From the NCBI GenBank assembly GCA_942486035.1, contig CALNXK010000106.1, positions 1,763,501-1,827,500 on the forward strand: a stretch of 64,000 nucleotides of DNA, in the 5' to 3' direction. Within the stretch, counting starts at the first letter, position 1. The number at the start of each line of letters is the position of its first letter. A program made the position numbers and the translations under genes. The notes under the pieces are model-generated. The model ran no database searches and was not told the origin of the DNA. It saw nothing but the letters and a program-made list of their open reading frames with translations. Source of the DNA: Porites lobata. Its lineage: Eukaryota; Cnidaria; Anthozoa; Scleractinia; Poritidae. Positions 36,501 to 48,500 of the stretch are shown piece by piece.

Positions 36501-39500
36501 TTATTCGAGTGCGAGTACCCGCTATTTCTTAAACCGATGGTCACAACCGAGCCCGCTAATTAATCTAGTTATCTCTCGTCAAACTGGTTTTTTCGAGTGC
36601 GAGCATCCGTTTATTGATAAACCGATCGTCTGGCTAACCAAGCCCGCTGAAGCAACATGCCGCGCATGTTCAACAAAGATCTTACTCCATTCATGAGGAG
36701 TCTTTCTCCAGGACGCCAAAATTAAGCAAGCGAGAGAAAGGCTCTGCAGGATGAGCTAAGACAAGCTAACATTGCAGAGACAATTTATTGAGGATCACAG
36801 GGCAATAACTTAAAACATAAACTGAATGAAATTTGAGGAAAAGAAGTGGAAAGATATAATGAAAACTGAAAACTTACCAGGCTGTCGCGGACGCTCCCTC
36901 GAATCCCGATCTGGCTGGAAAGGCATAAAGGTAGAAAATGACAATTACTGAATAGCATACAGACACCTTGATTGCGAATCAGGGTCAGAAAGATTCTGTT
37001 ATCACGAGGAACTAAGAGGTTTTACAGATCTGGGTAGTGCTTCTTATTGGATGGAAATTTTCTTCAACCGATCAGAAGCACTACCCAGATCTGGGTAGAA
37101 ACACGTCATCAGTATGGAACTTCTACACTCGTTTCTCAGACGTCATTTCGCAGGAAAAACAGTGGTTGCGTCGCGAAATGTCGTCTGTTTTCTCACGCTA
37201 CCCACTGGAAATGTTAATATTTTCATTATTAATTAAGAGGAAAATCTTGATTGTCTTTCAAATGGCATGATTTTAATTTTAATACCCGCAACAATTTCAG
37301 TAAACGTTTTCACTGCTTGGACAAGCAAAAATTCTACAAGAAACAACTTACAACTACAGTGTATCTTGAGCAATCTCCTCGTTCACTCTTAAGTTGCAAT
37401 ACAAAGGGTTGGTTATCTAAACGAAATCTAACTTAGGCCGCGGTTTAAGAAATCATAGAATCTCCAGATAAATACTTTTCTAGTCTACACTATAAGCTTT
37501 CATGAAATTGTTCACGTAGACGGTGTTTAGATAATAGCGTTGGGCAAACTGAAAATGACTTAGAACGAGGCACTGGTGGATTTGTTAAACATTAAGTACC
37601 CAGTGAATATGGCGTGAATTGAGTGTATATAAGTCACCTGACCCTAACCCTAGCGCAAACGCAAACAAAAACCCTAACCTTAACCTCTACAGGTGATGCT
37701 ACACAGGACGATTCGCAACGACGATTTTTAGCGCAACACAGCGTTACAATGTTGGAACAATGTTCCAACCATTCGAAACAATGTTGTAATGCTATGTTGC
37801 GCTAAAAATCGTAGTTGCGAATCGTCTCATGTAACATCACCTTAACCCTCAGTCGATAAGAGTTTGTACAATGTGGCGAATATTACGCGCGCTGTGATTG
37901 GTCGTTGCCCATGACCAATTAGAGTTCAAACAAGGTGATGACGTCACGGAGAACGTATTTCCTTTTAGGCCATTGTACATTATGCTTTTGTTTCCCCACT
38001 AAAATGTCCACCTTAATGCTCCATTTTTCCCACTAAAATTCTCAGTCTCAAAACGTCACTAAAAGGCTTGGATAATGATCATCGTCAGAGGACTTTTCAT
38101 TGAAATTTTACACATTTTAAGAGGGTTTAATGCTGACAGAAATGAAAAAGTGGTATGACATCAATGTATACAACTTAATAATCTGAAATCTGAATCTGAA
38201 CCTACTAACCGCTAGTGGAATGTTCTGGATGGGCAAATGAATTTTAGACAACAGACTCTTTCCTCCTGTAGTTGTCGAGGTGTTATGGAACTCTATTTTT
38301 GCTGGGTCTTCGTTTTCAACGACACGAACTCGCAATTCAGTCTGGAACTCGTCTTCTAATAACCTGTTCAAATGTAAACCAAAAATATTCATGCTCTAAC
38401 AACGGTTCTCTTACAGTAAGCTTAATACATAAAAAAGACAAAGGCCTTACTTATTCAATTTGCATTTCATTTTTTCATTTCTCGGCTGCGATGAATTCGG
38501 AATCAACTAGATAGGCAAAAAATGCCACAAACATTTTTACTCCCTACTGGCGTCCTACAGTTGCCTGCAGCATGAGGCCGGTTGCTTCTTTAAAAATTGA
38601 CAGACATCGTCTACGCGTGTAATATTGCACCAGCGCGTATATCACCCATACGTTACACGTGGTATTAAAAAAGAAAATCGTCAAAGAAGTGCTGCCAAAG
38701 TCAAAAGGATGCTTTTAAGCATTTTAAAACCACCGATTCGCACGACTATTCAATTACAAAGCGGTTCTACTTGGGGATAGGGTGAGGGGCGGAATTTGTG
38801 TAGGCGCTCCACGTTCTTGAATTGGTATGTGATGTGTTTATAAAAAAAAGCTTACCTGAGGTAAACATCATTCACGTTCTCATGATCGAATGGACATATT
38901 CCCCCTGATACAAAAACAAATGCCTTGTCCTCTCGTGGTATCATATCTTGCATTGAGCTGCCGTCAACATATGTTATGTCTCTTTTCTCAAGATCTTGTA
39001 TCACTCGATTTGTAAGGTGTGTATGACAACAAATAAGGCGTAAAATTTCAGGAGAATCCGGACGAAAGTAAGCGAAGAAACTTGCTGGTCTGCACGGCTT
39101 GCTTATCAGTCGGTTCATGTAACCAATAATTCCAAGTCCTTTAACGCTGGAGTTTTCTTTCCACAAGTCGAGAAGATAGGAATATCTGGAAGAACCAAAA
39201 TTAAACAGTGAGAGCCAGATTGAAGGAAGTTGATATGAGCCTTGAAATGGCGCAGATAAAATTTGAGCTGTGCTAAGTAATTGCCGTCTGATATAACGAT
39301 TAAACTACGAAAAGAGTGCGAGTACTTTTGCAAAGAGAAACTCGAAAGAGCTTATCTTAGCGTGTTGAGTGAAAAAAAGCCAGTTAGCAATTCGTTCATG
39401 AGCGGTCAACCTCTTTTCCACAACTTGCAGAATATTGTTTGAGTTTTAATATTGTGCAAACCACCTGAGTAATATCTATCCTGAGTAGGATAGAGCATGA

Positions 39501-42500
39501 GAAATAAAGTTTTAAAAGAAAAACTGTCATTTTTGGTAACTTCCTGGATGCATCTTACGGAATACCTAGACACCCACTCCTTATTAAACTGAGCTTCCAA
39601 ACAAACCCAAAAACCTAAACCTAAAACTGTCCAAAATGTCCCATGGGAAGTTTAAATTCTGAGCTTATTACTTTTCGAAAATGGAAAACTAAAAAAGCCT
39701 TTTATTTGTTTAATCCATGTTTTGACATGGACCATCGCATACCAGTTTACAGGTTTAACTCACGCAAACCGAGCCTGTACACAGACCATCGATTTCTCTT
39801 TGCCGATCGTCGAGCTCACATACGGAAATAAAAACCCGCAGGGAAATATATTGTGTTCAAGCGCAACGGGTTTGGGGTGGAGGTGTTTAAAGGAGAAAAC
39901 AGGCGCGCGCTGTCGAGGAGAAAACGTCTGTGGACAGGCGAACTCAAACTTGATCCAACAGCATCCAACACCATAAAACACATCTAACATGCTGCGTCCA
40001 ACAATGTAGAACGAAGTTGGACTAACACTTACCATTGTTGAATCCGTTAAACAGTGGCTTTTAAAAAAGTCCATCTATTCTAAATAACAAAATGGATTTT
40101 TTTTAGCGTCTTTACCCAGAAAATCGTTGGACCTGGATCCTAACAAAACTCCCGTCAAACTGTGCAGGTTTCACCAGATCAGTGAGTTCAGTCCATTCCT
40201 TTTTTTCCTCCTCGCAATTCAGGAACAACACTCTTACATGGCATTTAGTGGGATCTGGATTAAAGTCTTGCCGGTCTTGAAGAGAAACCGGTAGCTGAAT
40301 GGTTACAGGCCTAAAGAACTGGATAACTTCAAAGCATTTTATTCGCAGAATAGGTCCAAGAAATACACCTTCCTCTTCAAATTCTTCATTTGTAACTTCT
40401 TGCACCTGCACCATTTAAAAGAGTAATCATCAGCAGTTAATTTCATGGATTCTTTTAGGCCTTAAAATTGACTTAGGTTCCCCATAATTCAAGTAACAAA
40501 AAGATCTCTCCAATATTCAGAAAACGATTTTTCAGTCCAGCCCTCTAGCCTGGTCATTATTAGATCGTCATTTTTAAAAAAACGTATCACTTTAAAAAGC
40601 CTTTATGATAACACTTTCTTTATAAATGGACCTTTTTAATCACACCAACCTTTAACTCCAGGGTAAACGGTGACTCGGGTGCAACAGCATTTTCGGGGAT
40701 TGTAACCGTCACGCCTGGATAATCAGGATGAATGAATAAACCGCCAGTAGATGTGATGGTGTAAGGCGGAGAAGATTTGAGACGGCAAACCACTGCATAT
40801 GTTGAGCACTCATTTATGTCAGCTTGAGCAACGGGGAACAAAAGGTCTGGTATATCCTTGTCGGTAGGGCGCTCATCTTCGATATCTGCTACCGACAAAA
40901 AATACAAGTAAAATGTAAGTATCATAATAATTGTGCCCTTTTTTTTACTTCCTTTGCCATCTAAAAAAGACTGACGTTATAGAAATCAAGACTGGAAACA
41001 AGATTCAGATCGAGAGCGCAATCGCAACTGCAACACTTGATATGAACACTATCTCAAAAAAACAAAACAAGACAAACCCTTCAGCAATACGGATGACGTA
41101 CACCGCCTCCGGCTTAGGGAAACAGGGTCTGCCAAACGGTTCTCTATAGTTGCCATAAGTCTACTACATTACCTTGGCGACAGCGTAAGTCCTTGGTTCC
41201 ACTCACGTCTTCCCATTCATTGGTCTCCTTGTTGATCTGCCGTTTTATCACCACTTCGTAGCCCCGTAGTTCCGGTGCGCTGTGAGAAAGCGACAAAGTC
41301 ACCATGGTATTGAATTGCAGGCGTTGGCCATCGTGGGAAGATAGTTCAATAACATTGCTGACAATGGCCTCGTGTTCCTGCAGCGGGGGTGAGCAGACAC
41401 TGGATTTCCATCTGTAGATCACTATTGACGTAGGCTCAGACACAGCATTTGGATGGAATATAAGATGGACACCCCCTTGTTTGAGGGCCCAGCGGGTACC
41501 TTCACTGGTCACTATTTCTCTGCAATGAGCCAAAATTTTAATAGTCGGTTGTTATCAAAACATAGCTAAAAGTAAAAAGTAAGTAAAATAAGTAAAATCT
41601 ACAATCAATGAAGAACATAATTTGTAAAGCTTATTTTCTTTTGGGGGGTGGGGGGGGGGGGGGGGATAGGGGACAGAGACTGGACAATAATGGTTTTGTT
41701 CCATGCAGTACAGGGGTCAATGTTAGTCTTCTTCTTTTTGACGAGTTCAAGACAAAAAAAATCGTCGTACTAGAATATAAACATAATATAATGTTAACTA
41801 TATTATTTAACATCAACTCTTAGCTACTTTTATCCTCCAAAATTAGGATACCCTACCCTTAGCGTTGAGCAAAGAAACTAAACAAAGTCTGTCGTTGTCG
41901 GATTTTAAACAATATTCTATTGAAAAAACAGAACTTTGCTAAATTTTGACTGCGACGTTCAGTCGGATGCTCGTCTACGATGTATAATTATGCTTACTGT
42001 TACGGTGAGCGAAACACTTTACAAAGGGGGTCTTTGATGTGACTAGTAGAATCATCTTTTTAAAAAAAAAAAAAAAAAAAAAATAAAATACTGAAAAGAA
42101 CGGAATTTGTACTCCTAACAAGTTTCGCACATGGAGAAATTCAAAACGCCGGGTGAAATATAGACTTTTTGAACTTTACGCAAAACTTATGTTGTAGATG
42201 CCGAGAGTGCACACGGTGCACTCAACCCGTGCAAAAAATAAAAGACATTAAAATCATATGGCCCCGTCAACACGTATCCAAGCCTGCGAGAGCAGACGCC
42301 TTTTACGGCTCTTTGAAAAAAGCATCTTTTTTCGTGGAATTAGTCTTCCGTCTACAGATATAACTCGTATCAGAATAAAACACTCACTAAAACGCAACTT
42401 TTTAAAAAAACGCTCCCCAGAGACGAAAGGTCAATTTCGCCGAACACTGTTCTGGTGTGGAAGGATGAAAAATGAAAACTCTCGAAACTAATCTCGAGCA

Positions 42501-45500
42501 AAACAAGAATGTTTCACTGCCACTTTTTTTTTCAACAAGTGTAGAATATCTAAGGTTCCACGGTACTTACCTTGTAATGACACTTCTGCTTTCACCGACA
42601 TAAGTACTGTCTTTAACTTCAGTTTCACCAGGCTCTCCGACAACCTCTTCATTTGCGAGTTTCACAGGTAACACAGTCTCAGCCACTTTTTCGTCTTCGC
42701 AAGCACTCAAAAGCATTCCAGTTTCAGCAGTTTGTTCGATCGAAGGCGTACTCTTTCCTCCTTGGGACCATAAGATGCGAAAATAAAATAAATTAGCATA
42801 AACCTAAAGTACTGTATGTCTACCTATACAGTTTTAAAAGTGGAATTCGACATCAATGGAACAAAAAGCTCAAGTGCTGGCAGAAGGGCATGCTTTTTTG
42901 TTGCCCGCGGAAGGTGAGAAATAAAGCTGAACTTTCGCATATCACGTTGAATGCTAGAATTTTTGCGTGATCGGATTATGATTATGCTTACTGTTACTTT
43001 TCAAAGGGGGTCTTTGATGTGACTAGTCAGATCCTTTTTTAAATAAAAAAGTAAACAAACTGTTAAGAACGTAATGGTACTCCTAAAAAGTTTCGCACAC
43101 GCTGGAAATTCAAAACGCCGGTTAAAATATAGACTTTTTGAACTTTACGCAAAACTTATGTTGTAGATGTAAAGTGCAGACGGTGCACGCAACCCGTGCA
43201 AAAAATAAAAGACATTAAAAACATTAGCCCCGTCCACTCGAATCCAAGCCTGCGAGAGCAGACACCTTTTTCGGCTCTTTGAAAAAAGCATCCTTTCGTG
43301 GAATTAGTCTTTCCGTCTACAGATAAAACTCATATCAGAATATACATTCACTAAAACGCAACGGTTTGAAAATCGCTCCCCAGAGAGGGACATTAGCAAC
43401 GTCTTCAAGTTCAGTTTCATCTTCAGGCTTTACTACAATCTCTTCTTTAGAGGCTTTCATAGGTAACACAGTCTCAACCACTTCTTCCTCTTCGCCAGCA
43501 TTCCAAAACATTCCTGTGTCAGCTGTTTGCTCGAACGAAGGCATACTCATTCCTCCTTACGGAAGATAAGGTGCAATGATAATTAAGATAAATTAGGATA
43601 AACCCGACGATGTTTGTATGTCTACGTATACAGTATACCAGAAAGCTTCAGTTTTTATGCCGACAAATAAAAAAAGATTCTGTTTTATTACTGGGCTTCC
43701 CCTTTCAGGGCGGCCAGTTATAAATTCGGTTTTCGGTCGTCTGTGCAGAAAAACGGTGCCCCGGGGGAGGGAAGACACGAGGTCTGGTACCGAGAGACGA
43801 TGTTCTCACAAATGGTTTCATACGATTTTCCCTTGCACGGACCCTAGCACGAATACTTTTTGTACCTGTCCTCCGCCCCGCCCCAGAAACCCAGAAGGCG
43901 TTGCGAACCTGAAAGGAGGTATTTGCGTTGCTCAAAGCGATTCGATCATGGGAGTCATTCTTACAAGTTTTGTCGTTGTTCGAGTTTAAGTCAGTTGATG
44001 ATGTTGGCGCTGGGAAACTCAAAGGAATGCTAACGTTGCATACAAACCCACACGCCGTTCACGGTAGGTGCACACTAAACGATGACTGTGAGCGTCAGGT
44101 TTGGAACGCCCAGGCCGCTTCGTGAACTCAAAGAGAGAATTATCGATCGATGTAGTACATGAGCAATTAATAAGCAGAATTTATTAGCAAAGTATATCAC
44201 CAGCTGACGACACTATGGCTAAAGACTTGATTGTAAGCTCTCGTACTCAGTGAAGCGAACACCTCAGTTGCCGATGAATGTCAGATGAATCCTGATGTGA
44301 CGAAATGGACGTCCGTGAGCGAGAGGGACGTGACAACTTTGCCATGTTAGAAGACTGGCTTTTCCTTTTAATATTTCCTTCTATTTAATGCAACACACGC
44401 CACTTTGGAGGTCTGAATTTCGGATACTGAGGATAAAGAAGACACAGACAAATATAGGAACTTTGAAAATTTCGCACACAAGTTCAAAGCTTCACCTGGA
44501 CATCCCATCTGGGAGCTTCACAAAGACCAACTTGAGGAAAATAGGAGCTATTACTGACAAGGTTTGGTGACTGAGTAAAGCATACAAGTGTAGCCCAGGT
44601 CGAGGTTTCAGGGGGTTTGCTTTTGTTTGTATCTGTATCTTGCTAAGCTTTTATCATTAAGTTTGTACATGATCTTGTTATCACAATTCTGTGTTTTCGC
44701 CCATTCAGCAAGCACGATACATTGATGTCAGCATTAGCGGGTTCAAAAAAACATGCCTTTGTAAATTTTCAGCTCGCGTGATGTTTCTTGATGTTTCTTC
44801 TACCATTTTACGGAGAAGCAAACTGAAGTCATCGCAAAATGGCGGGAACTTAAAAAAGAGTACAATCCATTTATCTCGAAACATAATACACATAACTTAC
44901 ACGACCTTTATTTTCCTAAAGGTTTTTTGAATAGGAACGAACACAGTAAATGTGAGGGGCAAAAACAGTATTCATATAAATGAACCACAGGATTTTAATT
45001 AATATAAAGGTCAATTATTGTGCATTGAGATGTACCGCTTGAAAAGAAAGAGTTCTCGTGCAGATGGGATCAGAAGGCAGTAAACAAGGGCATAGTGCGT
45101 TGCGTTCAGTCTTTTTAATATCCAAGGACTGTGAATAGCGTTTCCATATTGTTTAGCTGGCACAAAAACTTCGGAGGATTTATAAAGCGGCATAGGGATT
45201 GGGGGAGGGGTGCGTGAAAATAATGCAAATTGTTTCCTGCTTGAAGTTAATGGCTAACTTGTTTGATCATAATGGTGGAAATTAAAAGTTATTATACAGC
45301 CCCCACTTAAAAATGGTACTCATTTTGTTTGGTACGAAAGTCTTTCAAAAGGGCACAATTTTCTGAATGAGTTTATGTTTCAGTCTCACAAGAGATTCTG
45401 TTTCACGCAATGGTAGGCGACAAGGCTTTATGGTAGCCTGAGTGTGTATAGCCGCCCCCTCCCCTCAGAAAAAATAGCCCCTTGGCAGCCCAGTTAAAAA

Positions 45501-48500
45501 CCGCCTTTCGGCGATTCTCGTTAAAAGCTGAATTTGACATCAATGGATCAAATAGCCTGCGTGCCGGCAGACGTGTCCTAATTCCTTTGTTGCACGCGGA
45601 AAATTAAGGCAGCGTTCACAGACACGGTGCCTGAGTACGGTACTTCACTGGGCACTAATGTGAACACACCCTTTTTTCAAGCGTACCCACGCTAGAATTT
45701 GGGCAAAGTGCCGGTGCCCGAGTACAAGGCCTCGACCTTGTACCCGGGTACTAAAGTGGGCATCGGGCCCCTCTGTGCACACAGTTTTTGTTAGTTATGT
45801 GGCCATCCACGGCTTTATAATCATTGCAAAGCCCATGTTTTTAAAAAATGGCGTCAGACAGGGAGAAATGGAGTAACTATATATATGTACACAGTTGCAT
45901 ATCGATTACTTACGGCGTGATCGGAAAACCATTTCGGGCCGGTACCTATGCAGTGGTTTCCGGGCAGTGTGAACAGCCCTTGAGAAATGAAACAGAACGT
46001 TCGCATATCACGCGCTTCGTTGGCTAACTGAAATCTCATAACCAACGCAAGCGCTATGGAATATTTAACCCTTTTTGAATGATATGAACCACAATGCAGT
46101 CGGAGGACAATGTTATCAGTGGAATTATAACAGCCGCAGAGATCTGCACATGATTCTCAGTCTTATTCAATAATGACTTTTTAGTCATTCAAAATATTTT
46201 AAAATTTTTAACAATCTTACCTCCCCGTAGTGGGGAGGAGCGTTGCGAGACGACCCTAATAACGGCTGCGAAGGAGACTAACCTCCCAGTAGGCTTATCC
46301 CCTTATCCCTGGACCAGATGCAAGAGACTTTTCATGCGCAGTTTTGCGGTTTCTGTCAAGTCTTTCTAGTGACCCTTCGGCAAAAGACGTGTCACCACAC
46401 GGAAGAGAAACCTCTGTACCCAGAGTACCTAGCTGTTTATTCACGAGTGAACTAAAAAATGGCGTTCACGGCTATCCGAAGACGAAATAGCTGAATTTCT
46501 GACTAAAACTGAACGGAAGAAATTCAAGATTACGCAAAACATATTGCTTATCGGATGTTTTCTATGTTTTGAGGAGTATCTACGAGAAAACATCTGTTAA
46601 TATCCTGAAACCTTGCCTAGAAATAGACTTAAGTTTAGAAGAAAGTCTGGGAGGAGGAAAAATTTGCTAAGAAGTTAGATATATTTTGAATGAAAAATAT
46701 TAACAATTACTGAATTCGGCTTCCATATGATGCGAAGAATAATGTAGATCTCGGAGGAGGTTATCCACCTAAAATACTCCTCGATCTGCATAATATTTTC
46801 AAATAATACTCAACATCATTCAATAATTGCTAAATAGTCAATTCGATGCAGTTTTTTGCTGGAAAACATATTAGATCTTGCTAAGTTATCTGAGAAACGG
46901 AAACGGAATACGGAATCCGTGAAAGAAGGTTCCAAGCGATCGATTTGAAAAAAAAATGTTAGCAATGACAAAAAAATAAATAAACAGATAAAAAAAAGAC
47001 ATAAATGAATAAATTAGGTGAGTAGAGGAGACTGCTAATACTGCTGTATCACGGGAGTCGATTCCGGTGAAAAGACTCTTGATACCACTTCCGGCAATGG
47101 ATGCAATTCTCATGGGACAGCAAAGCGAGGACAAAAACATCACTGACAAAAGCTAGTTCCTTAAGAAAAAAGGTAAGTTATATGGAAACAGACTTTGTTT
47201 AAATCGACAGAGGCGTCGTTTATATAACTGAAAGGCGTCGCCGTCAAGTTTTTCCTGGGTGTCTTTTCTGGGTTGTCTTCAATAGTGTTCAGTTTTATTT
47301 ATCAAGACAACTTACTCAAGAGAACCATGGCATTGTCGAGTCCAAAGAGAAGAGAGAATTGTGCATGCATTTGCTTCATTCCGCAACTGATTACATCAAA
47401 ATAATGCGCCATGTTTAATAAGCCTCTTCAACAAAAATACGGACGTCAACGTAAACTCAATTACCGGTACACCAGTACAGTAAAAACCCACGAGTAAGAA
47501 CCTCCATTTTCTGGAGTTGGCCTAAACAGGGGCCCGTTTCTCGAAAGTCCCGGTAACTTAACGGGCCCGGAATCATATTTTTAAATCAAAGTCTCAAGAA
47601 AAGTAGGGTGTGTTCTGACCTCTAATGAAGTCCGTTTTGTTTCGTTAGCTAATAACTCTACTGTATAATTTTCAAAACTTTTAAAACTTCCTTCTAAAAT
47701 GGAAAACAAAACAGCTTAACGGGCCCGGTAATTACCGGGAGCTTCGAGAAACGGGCCCCAGGTTCTTATTTAAATGGTAGTTAACACAATTTTAGGCTAT
47801 TTAGGTTCTTAAATAGGTTCTTATTTCGGTAAAAAAAAAAACACAAACAAACAAACAAGCAAAAGAAGATGGTAATCAGTCTATTTTTCAGTCATCCCCT
47901 TCCCCCCTCCACCACCAGCACCACCACCCTCAAGAACAGTAACATAGACATTTACATATTTTGCCTAGCTGCCTAGCCTTAACTGTAACAAAAACTTTGA
48001 GGTTGACAGAGAAACTGCTTCCAAGATCAAAAGAGGGATCCTTTTTATATTGCTCACTTCCCACTGTACCTCAGACTGCATATTGTGCTGATTTATATGT
48101 ATTGCTGTGTTTTATTGATGTACAGTATTTCAAAATGCGATACAACAATATTACATGTAACCCCTTGCACTTTATTTTTCTATTATGTCAATAAAGTAGC
48201 ACTTTTAATTGCACAGCAATGCCAAGCTCCTATTTCTCCAAACAGGATTCTTGCACAGCTTTGCAGCTGCATTTCACTTATATGATTTTAAAAAATAAGA
48301 ACCTGTTTTTCATTTTCTAGGTTAAACAGGTTCTTGTTTATACGGGGTATAAATGGCAAATTTTAGGCTAACAGGTTCTTAATTTTTAGGTTCTTACTCG
48401 CGGGTTTTTACTGTATTCCATCAGTACTCACCTGGCGAAAAAGTTGAACTTATTGCCAAAACACCGGAACTGTGGTCACATCAAGGGTCGGTCATGCGTT

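Larger units (their letters stand above)
41985..43690. repeat. Tandem duplication of a linker-exon unit, period about 990 bases
   Basis: The text from tatgcttactgttac through gggggtctttgatgtgacta, then caaaacttatgttgtagatg and tggaattagtcttccgtcta to cgctccccagag, occurs at 41985-42420 and again at 42976-43386. Each copy is followed on the right by a linker exon (42571-42760, and the truncated 43387-43555) and by gataaattagcataaacct-type intron sequence. Confidence 0.85.

Noticed and set aside
37643..37690. Interstitial telomere array
   Set aside because: Only a handful of imperfect aaccctaa words; too short to call.
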